Assembly (NCBI GenBank): GCA_029979145.1
Contig: JAPOIC010000115.1
Location: forward strand, 1 to 6,615
From: Opitutaceae bacterium
Lineage (GTDB): Bacteria > Verrucomicrobiota > Verrucomicrobiia > Opitutales > Opitutaceae
DNA: 6,615 bases
Reading direction: 5' to 3'
Shown here in pieces: positions 1 through 5,835 of this stretch (positions within the stretch are counted from its first letter, which is position 1; each line of letters begins with the position of its first letter). The notes under the pieces are model-generated. The model did not search any database and was not told the DNA's origin. It worked only from the letters and a program-made list of their open reading frames with translations. Made by a program: the position numbers and the translations under genes.

Positions 1-152
1 ACAGCTCGCTTAACCCGCACTGCCCGCTGACGTGGGAGGAGATCTACGCCGACTGGAAGAGCGACGACCTGAAGTATTACTGGCGGAAACTTCCGTTGCA
101 GATCAGCGACTGGGACAACAGTTTCCTCAAGCCCGCGCGGCGGATTTGCTGA
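1..152 (+). CDS. C-terminal end of an unrecognised protein (5' truncated)
   Basis: The frame beginning at base 3 is open for 49 codons from the window edge to a TGA at 150-152. The visible residues are rich in Trp, Tyr, Asp and Lys, include WEEIYADW and QISDWDNSF, and end in ARRIC. The composition looks like a folded soluble domain, not random out-of-frame GC-rich translation. I do not recognise the family and assign no function. Support for it being real is the codon pattern and its position: the stop codon forms the first three bases of a perfect hairpin at the convergent junction with the esterase gene on the other strand, a typical gene end. The start and most of the protein lie outside the window. 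Confidence 0.55.
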   Translation, partial: SSLNPHCPLTWEEIYADWKSDDLKYYWRKLPLQISDWDNSFLKPARRIC

Positions 153-176
153 GGCGGGGTCGGCGACCCCGCCTCA
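150..176. terminator. 12-bp perfect hairpin at the convergent gene junction
   Basis: Bases 150-161 (TGAGGCGGGGTC) are the exact reverse complement of 165-176, with a 3-base GGC loop. The hairpin fills nearly all of the gap between the plus-strand stop (150-152, inside the stem) and the minus-strand esterase stop (185-187). Its position and very stable stem suggest a bidirectional terminator or an mRNA 3'-end stabiliser. Neither side has a run of T, so it is not a classical intrinsic terminator. The core GGCGGGGT/ACCCCGCC is shared with the hairpin at 5780-5801, so it may be a single unit of a dispersed palindromic repeat family serving as a gene end. Confidence 0.7.
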
Positions 177-184
177 CATTCGCG

Positions 185-1612
185 TCAGCACCAGAGCGAT
201 TCAATCAGCCGCAATTTGCGGTAAAACCATCGCCCGCCGCAGGCCACCCAAAGCATGTCGCGCTTCGGTCCGCCCAGCCACAAGTCGGTGATCGGTGCGG
301 CGCCCGGCGCAGGCATAATGCCCGAGGGCAAACCGTTGCTGTTGTTGAACTGGATCGCGTGTTCCGAAGCCGTGATCAACCAGCCCGGCTTCGCCATCGC
401 GATGGCGACGTTCTTCCCGGAGGGTGAAGCTGCGTCATCGATCCGGCGAAAATACGGCTCGACTGAAGCGAGCCCGCCATCGGCGGCGATGACCGCAATC
501 CGGGTATCGCTGCCATCGGCCGTCGCGATGACGAGTTGGGCCTCGTCCGGCGTCAATGCCAACGCCACCGGCTTCGGCAGCTTGACCACCACGCGCGATT
601 TGCCCAGCCCGTCGATCAACACCACGCGGTTGCGCGCGGTTTCCGCCACGTAGGCACTTCCGTCCTTGCTCACGGCTCGATTGGGTTCTCGTGTCGCATT
701 CTTGGTCGTCGTGAGCTCGCGCCAGTTCTTCTGCGGCGCGAGTAATTGGACAATCGGTTGTTTTGAACCGCGTCCCGCCACGGGCTTTTTCGGGTAATCG
801 CTCCACACCCAGCGCAACGCGTCCGGGGCGACCATATTGCAGTGGTATTCGTTGTGCCCCGCGCGTTTGTGCCAGACGTGATTCACGTCGTAGCCCGCGT
901 AGCGCAGCGCCGCGAGCATCTCGAGATTCGCGATCCACCATTGGCCGTTGACCACATCCAGGTCCTCGGCTCCAGCCTGCAGGAAAACTTTGAGCGGCTT
1001 CGGCGCCGCCAGCCGCACCTGCGCCGAGAAGTCATGGCCGCCGCGCATCGGCGTGAACGAGCCCACCTGTGAGACCACGCGTTGAAACGCGTCCGGCCGC
1101 GACCACGCGGCGTTGAGCGCGCACATGCCGCCGCTGCTGCCGCCAAAAATTGCACGACTGTTGCCGTCCGTCCGCAGCCGGTAGTCGCGCGCCACCTCGG
1201 GCAGGATTTCATCCAGCACGAAGCGGGCATAGCGATCGCCCGGCGTATCGTATTCAAGACTGCGGTTGTCGCGATCGGCGCCGCCGGCGCGCGCCGCGGG
1301 CACCTTGCCGGGATTGATGAATACGCCGATCGTCACCGGCATCGCGCGCTGGTGGATCAGGTTGTCCAGCACCACCGCGAGATTCCACCGGCCGCCAAAG
1401 AGGTGCGCGTGACCGTCCTGCACCACCAAGACGCACGCCGGTCGTGACGCGCGATACTGCGCCGGCACGTAGACGCAATAGTCGCGCACCGTGCCGGGAA
1501 ACACCCGGCTCTTGGCAAACTTCCGCGCCTCGACGCGGCCCTTGGGCACGCCGGGCTGCGGGAGCGAGTCCGGACCGAGGGGGAAAAACTTCGCCAACTG
1601 CTTCGGGGTCAT
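185..1612 (-). CDS. Fes/esterase-D-like alpha/beta hydrolase with a C-terminal SMP-30-like propeller remnant
   Basis: The 475-residue protein has two parts. Residues about 12-275 match the enterochelin-esterase/esterase-D type of alpha/beta hydrolase. A GGSSGG nucleophile elbow puts the probable catalytic Ser at 160, the acid is likely Asp217 in the EDLD stretch, and His253 sits in AGHNEYH. Other family-like stretches are FPGTVRDY, DNLIHQR and GDRYARFVLDEILPEV. Residues about 295-475 resemble an SMP-30/gluconolactonase propeller, ending in the typical LWVACGGRWFYRKL, but the part is short. The usual Asn-Gly metal-binding stretch seems replaced by Val349-Ala350, so lactonase activity is doubtful. 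Relatives often carry a Sec signal; none is visible here. The ATG at 1612 is the only start before the in-frame TGA at 1643-1645, and no Shine-Dalgarno is seen. The gene begins 30 bases after the chelatase stop and may be read through from it, but no functional link to siroheme is apparent. The substrate is unknown, probably a carbohydrate or other ester. Confidence 0.85.
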   Translation of the reverse strand: MTPKQLAKFFPLGPDSLPQPGVPKGRVEARKFAKSRVFPGTVRDYCVYVPAQYRASRPACVLVVQDGHAHLFGGRWNLAVVLDNLIHQRAMPVTIGVFINPGKVPAARAGGADRDNRSLEYDTPGDRYARFVLDEILPEVARDYRLRTDGNSRAIFGGSSGGMCALNAAWSRPDAFQRVVSQVGSFTPMRGGHDFSAQVRLAAPKPLKVFLQAGAEDLDVVNGQWWIANLEMLAALRYAGYDVNHVWHKRAGHNEYHCNMVAPDALRWVWSDYPKKPVAGRGSKQPIVQLLAPQKNWRELTTTKNATREPNRAVSKDGSAYVAETARNRVVLIDGLGKSRVVVKLPKPVALALTPDEAQLVIATADGSDTRIAVIAADGGLASVEPYFRRIDDAASPSGKNVAIAMAKPGWLITASEHAIQFNNSNGLPSGIMPAPGAAPITDLWLGGPKRDMLWVACGGRWFYRKLRLIESLWC

Positions 1613-1642
1613 GGCGCGAGTAAACCGCCGCGCCCGCCGGCT

Positions 1643-2467
1643 TCAATCCGCGGCTGTGACATCCATGAAGCGGCCCGCCAGCAGGTCGATCAAACCCGGA
1701 TGCGAGGCCAATGGCGTGGTGCGCACCACGCGCAGCGCCGGCGACGCGGCCATCACCGTTGCGCTGATCTGCGCCAAGTCGCCGTCGTCACCGGCATGCC
1801 GGCCGGGCTGCAGAAAAAGCTGCGCCACAATCACGGGGCCCGAAGACCACGGTTCGCGCGCCAGCAGATCCGCCAGCAGTGGATCATTGAACGCATACTC
1901 CGGGCCGGGCCGCCGCTCCATGCTGCACGGTGCGACGGCGGCCACCGTCTCGCCAAGCTCGTGCGCGAGCTGCGCGGCGACTTCGTTGCGCACCGCGGTC
2001 ACGGTTGGAATCGGGCTGCCATGATCCACCAGCGCCACGCGCACAGGTTCGCCCCGGACAAAGTCTGGCGTCGCCACGTCGCGCACGCGATCCGCCAGCA
2101 TCCGCGCAAGATCCTTTTCGCCCGCACGGTGCAACACCGGCGCGACGCGCACGGAAAGAAGCGGAAACTCCGGCTGCAATTTGGCCACGATGCCCGGGAG
2201 GTATTCCGTGATGGCGCGACTCCGGCCGAGGAAAAGCGGGAGCACAACAAAGTGGTTTTCGCCCGCGGCTAGTTCGGTGCGTAGAAAATCCTCCACGATG
2301 ACCGCGGGCACACCGTCGAGCGACTCAACCGGCACTTTGTTCGCGTGCAGCAGCGAAACCGGAACTACATCGCGATCAATCCGTGCACCCAGGCGTCGCG
2401 CCAAGTCGCGCAAGCTGAGCGTCGCCGCCGGCTCCAGCGAGCCGTTGTCCACGAGGAGCAGTTTCAC
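1643..2467 (-). CDS. cbiX: two-domain CbiX/SirB-type chelatase, probable sirohydrochlorin ferrochelatase
   Basis: The 274-residue protein is a class II chelatase made of two related halves. The N-terminal half opens with LLLVDNGS and has VLPLFLGRSRAITEYLP near residues 75-91. The C-terminal half repeats the pattern with VALVDHGS (His149) and QLFLQPGRHAGDDGD (His224). In this family the HGS histidine and the one after the FL motif hold the metal; here both occur only in the second half, and the first half has Asn8 and Arg84 nearby instead. The stretch APCSMERRPGPEY (179-191) looks like a subfamily signature. I chose the GTG at 2467-2465 because it overlaps the methyltransferase stop as GTGA, implying translational coupling, and because the chelatase fold starts exactly there. 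An upstream extension to 2788 would overlap that gene by over 300 bases. Given the methyltransferase partner and nearby cysI, iron insertion for siroheme is most likely. Cobalt or nickel chelation cannot be excluded. Confidence 0.85.
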   Translation of the reverse strand: MKLLLVDNGSLEPAATLSLRDLARRLGARIDRDVVPVSLLHANKVPVESLDGVPAVIVEDFLRTELAAGENHFVVLPLFLGRSRAITEYLPGIVAKLQPEFPLLSVRVAPVLHRAGEKDLARMLADRVRDVATPDFVRGEPVRVALVDHGSPIPTVTAVRNEVAAQLAHELGETVAAVAPCSMERRPGPEYAFNDPLLADLLAREPWSSGPVIVAQLFLQPGRHAGDDGDLAQISATVMAASPALRVVRTTPLASHPGLIDLLAGRFMDVTAAD

Positions 2468-3267
2468 CCGGCGAGTTGAAGCGCCGACATCGTCTGCTGC
2501 AACTCCGCCCAGCGCACCACTTCGCCGACGATGATCAGCGCGGGTTGCCCCTTGAGCGTTTCCGACAGCAACGGCGCGGCCGCGAGGGTCGTGATGTGCG
2601 CGGCCTGGGCCGGCAAGGTCGCATTGGCCACCACCGCGACCGGCGTGGTGCCGGCCAAGCCGCCGGCCTGCAGCGATTCCGAAATTTCCGGCAGGCGACG
2701 CACGCCCATGTAAATACACAGCGTCGCGCCGGTCTTCGCCAGCGCCGCCCAGTCCACGGTCGCCTGGTCCGGCTTCTTGCCGGCGCATTCGTGGCCGGTG
2801 ACGAACACCACCGCCGAGGCGTGCTCGCGATGCGTCAACGGCACCCCAAGGCTCGCGCCCGCAGCGATCGCCGCCGTTACCCCCGGCACCACCGCGCAGG
2901 GGATGTTCTCCGCCGCCAGCGCGGCGATTTCCTCGCCTCCGCGACCAAAAACCAACGGATCGCCGCCTTTTAGGCGCACGACATGCAGGCCTTTCCGGGC
3001 TTCTTCAATGAGGATGCGGCAGGTTTCTTCCTGCGGGACGTAGTGCACACCCGCGCGCTTGCCCACATAGATGCGCTTCGCCTCCGGCGGGCAGAAATCG
3101 AGGAGCGCGGCATTGGCGAGGTCGTCGTAGACCACCACATCCGCCTCGGCGAGAACACGTTGACCACGAATCGTCAGCAAATCGACCGCTCCAGGTCCAG
3201 CGCCGACCAAGGTCACCCGCCCGCTTGGGAGGCCCCTGTCATAAGCAAACTTTTGTTCTTTACTCAT
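2464..3267 (-). CDS. cobA: uroporphyrinogen-III C-methyltransferase (SUMT)
   Basis: This enzyme uses two S-adenosylmethionine molecules to methylate uroporphyrinogen III at C2 and C7, giving precorrin-2, the branch point to siroheme and cobalamin. At 267 residues it is a stand-alone SUMT (CobA/SirA type), with no fused HemD and no CysG-type dehydrogenase/chelatase part. Visible motifs are VGAGPGAVDLLTIRG (21-35), the LKGGDPLVFGRGGEE loop (99-113), PGVTAAIAAGASLGVPLTHR (128-147), VTGH (156-159), YMG (186-188) and TPVAVV (208-213). The ATG at 3267 is fixed by an in-frame TAG immediately before it. No clear Shine-Dalgarno is seen in the A-rich leader. It is the first gene of the minus-strand set, overlaps the chelatase by 4 bases, and is divergent from cysI, which points to siroheme supply for sulfite reductase. 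A contribution to cobalamin is possible, but no B12 genes are visible. Confidence 0.95.
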   Translation of the reverse strand: MSKEQKFAYDRGLPSGRVTLVGAGPGAVDLLTIRGQRVLAEADVVVYDDLANAALLDFCPPEAKRIYVGKRAGVHYVPQEETCRILIEEARKGLHVVRLKGGDPLVFGRGGEEIAALAAENIPCAVVPGVTAAIAAGASLGVPLTHREHASAVVFVTGHECAGKKPDQATVDWAALAKTGATLCIYMGVRRLPEISESLQAGGLAGTTPVAVVANATLPAQAAHITTLAAAPLLSETLKGQPALIIVGEVVRWAELQQTMSALQLAG

Positions 3268-3321
3268 CTAGTTAGCTTTTTCTTTAGTTCTTCACTTAAT
3301 TAATCAACTCCAATTTTTGTC
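3268..3321. promoter_or_regulatory. shared AT-rich divergent promoter region of cobA and cysI
   Basis: This 54-bp gap between two divergent start codons is about 28% GC (15 of 54), against strongly GC-rich flanks, so both promoters and any operator are probably here. A TTAATTAA palindrome lies at 3296-3303 and could supply -10-like sequence in either direction. I cannot assign convincing -35/-10 pairs. An in-frame TAA at 3301-3303 fixes the cysI start at 3322, and a TAG next to the cobA ATG fixes that start. Neither gene has an obvious Shine-Dalgarno. With only 54 bp the two leaders must be very short or the promoters must overlap. No riboswitch fits in this space. Confidence 0.7.
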
Positions 3322-5016
3322 ATGGCCGATACTGAATCCCCCAAGTTGTCCCACAATGAAGTGCTGAAGGACGCCGTCCCGACGCTTGCCGGCACCCTGG
3401 CCGCCACCATGGCGGACCCGGCGGCGGACCGGTTTTCGGACGACGACACGCAATTCCTCAAGTTTCACGGCGCCTACCAGCAGGACGATCGCGACCTGCG
3501 CAAGACGGGCAAGAAATACATGATGATGATCCGCGGGCGGATCCCGGGCGGCGTCATGACGGCGGCCCAGTATGCAGTCTTCGACCAGCTAGCCGACGAC
3601 TACGGCAACCAAACCCTGCGCCTCACCACCCGCCAGAGCATCCAGTTCCATGGCGTGCTGCTGCACGGCCTCGGGCCCTTGATCAAGAAGATCAACGAGA
3701 GCCTCCTCTCCACCCTCGCGGCTTGCGGCGACGTGAACCGCAACATCACCGCCTCGCCCACGCCCGCGACTACCAAGGCGCGCGAATTGGTTTATCAGGA
3801 CAGCGTGCGTCTCGCCGACGCCCTCGCCCCGCAGACCAAAGCCTACCACTCCATCTGGATCGACGGCGTGCAGCTCGACCTCGAAGACAAGGCGAACAAG
3901 GACTTCGTCGACACGCTTTACGGCAAGACCTACCTGCACCGAAAATTCAAGGCGTCCCTCGTGATCCCGCCGGTGAACGACATGGATGTCTTCACCAACG
4001 ACCTCGGCTTCATCGCGATCACCGACGGCGACACCCTTCTCGGTTACAACGTCGTGGTCGGTGGCGGCATGGGCCGCAGCCACAACAACCAGGCGACCTT
4101 CCCGCGCCTCGGCGACGTAGTCGGTTTCCTCCCCGCAGACAAGGTCGTCGACGTGGCCAAGGCCGTGCTCACCATCCACCGCGACTTCGGTGATCGCACC
4201 GACCGCAAGCACGCGCGCCTGAAGTATGTTGTCGCTGAAAAGGGCGTCGACTGGCTACGCGCCGAGATCAACGCCCGCACGGGCTTCACGCTCGGCCCGG
4301 TGCGCGCCTACGAGTTCGCCACCACCGGCGATCTCTACGGCTGGCACCGCGCCGTCGATGGCAGCCAGTTCCTCACGCTCTACGTCGAGACCGGCCGCAT
4401 CAAGGACGTCGAGGGCCACACCCTGAAGGCCGCGCTGCGCCAGGTCGCGGATCAGTTTCCGTCCGTGGAGTTCCGCCTTTCGGCCAACCAGAACATCATT
4501 CTCGCCAACGTCACCGACGCCGACCGCGCCGGCATCGAGGCCCTGCTCGCATCGCACGGCGTGAAGGTCTCCGACCAAGCGTCGATCATGCACGCCGCGT
4601 CCATGGCCTGCCCGTCGCTCCCAACCTGCGGCCTCGGCCTCGCGGAATCCGAGCGCGCGCTCCCCGGCTTCATCAACCGCATCGAGAAACTCGGCGGCGA
4701 ACTCGGCCTCGGCGGCGAGGAAATCATCATCCGCTCCACCGGCTGCCCCAACGGCTGCGCCCGTCCCTACATGGCGGAGATCGCGTTCGTGGGCAAAGGC
4801 CCCGGCCGTTACCAGCTCTGGGTCGGCGGCAACGCCTCCGGCACGCGCCTCAACCGCGTTTACAAAGAGATGATCAAGGAGATCGATCTCGAGGCCGAAC
4901 TCGGCCCGCTCCTCACGCGCTGGAAGGCCGAGCGCACGTCCGGCGAACGCTTCGGCGACTTTGCCGCCCGCGTGATCTGGCCCGAACTCGACGACGCCGC
5001 GGCGGCGCAAAACTAA
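3322..5016 (+). CDS. cysI: assimilatory sulfite reductase hemoprotein (beta) subunit
   Basis: CysI reduces sulfite to sulfide by six electrons on a siroheme coupled to a [4Fe-4S] cluster, in the cytoplasm. The 564-residue length is close to the roughly 570 of E. coli CysI. The four cluster cysteines are visible: Cys430 and Cys436 in ACPSLPTCGL, and Cys475 and Cys479 in TGCPNGCARP. The residues matching E. coli Arg83, Arg153, Lys215 and Lys217, which handle sulfite and siroheme carboxylates, are Arg71, Arg140, Lys208 and Lys210. Other family stretches are FHGAYQQDDRD, LTTRQSIQFHG, VGGGMGRSH, DFGDRTDRKHARLKY and the C-terminal KGPGRYQLWVGG; this last, with the CARP motif, favours sulfite over nitrite reductase. 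A short loop after DDRDLR is reduced relative to E. coli. No CysJ flavoprotein is seen, so the electron donor is open. cysH starts 7 bases downstream. Confidence 0.95.
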   Translation: MADTESPKLSHNEVLKDAVPTLAGTLAATMADPAADRFSDDDTQFLKFHGAYQQDDRDLRKTGKKYMMMIRGRIPGGVMTAAQYAVFDQLADDYGNQTLRLTTRQSIQFHGVLLHGLGPLIKKINESLLSTLAACGDVNRNITASPTPATTKARELVYQDSVRLADALAPQTKAYHSIWIDGVQLDLEDKANKDFVDTLYGKTYLHRKFKASLVIPPVNDMDVFTNDLGFIAITDGDTLLGYNVVVGGGMGRSHNNQATFPRLGDVVGFLPADKVVDVAKAVLTIHRDFGDRTDRKHARLKYVVAEKGVDWLRAEINARTGFTLGPVRAYEFATTGDLYGWHRAVDGSQFLTLYVETGRIKDVEGHTLKAALRQVADQFPSVEFRLSANQNIILANVTDADRAGIEALLASHGVKVSDQASIMHAASMACPSLPTCGLGLAESERALPGFINRIEKLGGELGLGGEEIIIRSTGCPNGCARPYMAEIAFVGKGPGRYQLWVGGNASGTRLNRVYKEMIKEIDLEAELGPLLTRWKAERTSGERFGDFAARVIWPELDDAAAAQN

Positions 5017-5023
5017 GGCCGCC

Positions 5024-5701
5024 ATGACGCCGGAAAAAATCGCCGTCTGGAACGAGGAGCTGCGCGAAAAAACGCCGCTCGAGATCGTGCAGTGGGCTGT
5101 GGCGCAGGCGCCCGGCTCGGCCATCGTCTCCACCAACTTCCGTCCCTACGAGGCGGTCGTGCTGCACCTCGCCACGCAGGCGCTGCCCGACATCCCCGTG
5201 CTCTGGGTCGACCACGGCTACAACCGCCCGGCCACCTACAAGCACGCGGAGCAGCTGCGCGCGCAGCTCGGCCTGAACCTCAAGCCCTACCTACCGCGCC
5301 TCACCGTCGCGCATCGCGACGCCGTCTACGGCCCCGTGCCCGACACGTCCGATGAAGCGGGCCTCAAGGAATTCAGCACGCAGATGAAGCTCGAGCCGTT
5401 CCAGCGCGGCATGCGCGAGCTCGCGCCGAAGATCTGGATCACCGCGCTCCGCAAGGTGCAGAACCCGAACCGGGCCGGCCTCGACATCGTTTCCGCCGAC
5501 GCGAACTTCGGCGCGCTGAAGATCAGCCCGGTGTTTTATTGGAGCGACGCCGACATGGAGTCCTACCTCGAGCAGCACCAACTGCCCAACGAGTGGGACT
5601 ACTTCGATCCCGCCAAGGCCGACGAAAAGCGCGAGTGCGGCCTCCACGCCGCCTGGGGCAAGCAAGCCGTCGACACCGTGCGCGGCGGCACCGGCCTCTG
5701 A
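5024..5701 (+). CDS. cysH: phosphoadenylyl-sulfate (PAPS) reductase, thioredoxin-dependent type
   Basis: CysH reduces activated sulfate to sulfite, feeding CysI. The 225-residue protein has the adenylyl-binding start (SAIVSTNFRPYEAVVLH, 32-48), a VDHGYNRPATYKHAEQL stretch equivalent to DTGYxFPETY of E. coli, an LRKVQNPNRAGL segment (142-153) matching the sulfate-binding region, and the catalytic KRECGLH with Cys205. Cys205 is the only cysteine, so the paired cysteines that hold the [4Fe-4S] cluster of most bacterial APS reductases are absent. This favours a PAPS reductase recycled by thioredoxin or glutaredoxin. Oddities are Asn147 where the usual QSxxR motif has Ser, and an 18-residue tail after GLH where E. 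coli ends almost at once. The ATG at 5024 is 7 bases after the cysI stop, with a weak AAGG (5015-5018) overlapping that stop. It is almost certainly co-transcribed with cysI. Confidence 0.9.
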   Translation: MTPEKIAVWNEELREKTPLEIVQWAVAQAPGSAIVSTNFRPYEAVVLHLATQALPDIPVLWVDHGYNRPATYKHAEQLRAQLGLNLKPYLPRLTVAHRDAVYGPVPDTSDEAGLKEFSTQMKLEPFQRGMRELAPKIWITALRKVQNPNRAGLDIVSADANFGALKISPVFYWSDADMESYLEQHQLPNEWDYFDPAKADEKRECGLHAAWGKQAVDTVRGGTGL

Positions 5702-5727
5702 CCATGGACTGTGCCGCAACCCACCGG

Positions 5728-5806
5728 TGTAGGGCGGAGACTCCGATCCCCGCCGACTCGCGCGCCTGACAGATTTCGAGGCGGGGTTTGGAAACCCCGC
5801 CCTACA
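5728..5806. repeat. REPIN-like double-hairpin palindromic repeat between cysH and cysD
   Basis: The element is bounded by perfect 10-bp inverted ends, TGTAGGGCGG (5728-5737) and CCGCCCTACA (5797-5806). Inside are two hairpins. The left one pairs 5733-5737 with 5750-5754, and 5739-5740 with 5747-5748 after one mismatch. The right one is a perfect 10-bp stem, 5780-5789 with 5792-5801. A spacer of about 25 bases (5755-5779) separates them. Two inverted palindromes around a spacer is the layout of REP doublets (REPINs). The right hairpin shares GAGGCGGGGT and ACCCCGCC with the hairpin at 150-176. No transposase is encoded here; any mobility would need one elsewhere. The element starts 26 bases after the cysH stop and ends 29 bases before the cysD GTG, so it lies in the transcript if the genes form one operon. 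Confidence 0.75.
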
Positions 5807-5835
5807 AGCACCATCCCTTCGCCACCTTCTCTTTC

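Noticed and set aside
2468..2788. Upstream extension of the chelatase frame
   Set aside because: It would overlap the methyltransferase by over 300 bases, and its translation looks like out-of-frame sequence. The GTG overlapping the TGA gives the expected N-terminus.
3268..3321. SAM, cobalamin or other riboswitch upstream of cobA or cysI
   Set aside because: The 54-bp gap is too small and shows no conserved paired architecture; only an 8-bp AT palindrome is present.
3589..4212. A 207-codon open frame on the minus strand within cysI
   Set aside because: Shadow of cysI, dominated by Val, Glu, Gly and Ala with no family resemblance.
4255..5136. A 293-codon open frame on the minus strand opposite cysI and the start of cysH
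   Set aside because: It is antisense to a strongly conserved gene, rich in Ala, Gly, Glu and Val as expected from the complement of GC-rich codons, and has no recognisable motif.
5728..5806. Insertion sequence or classical intrinsic terminator
   Set aside because: It is too short to encode a transposase, no flanking target duplication is evident, and neither hairpin is followed by a T-run.
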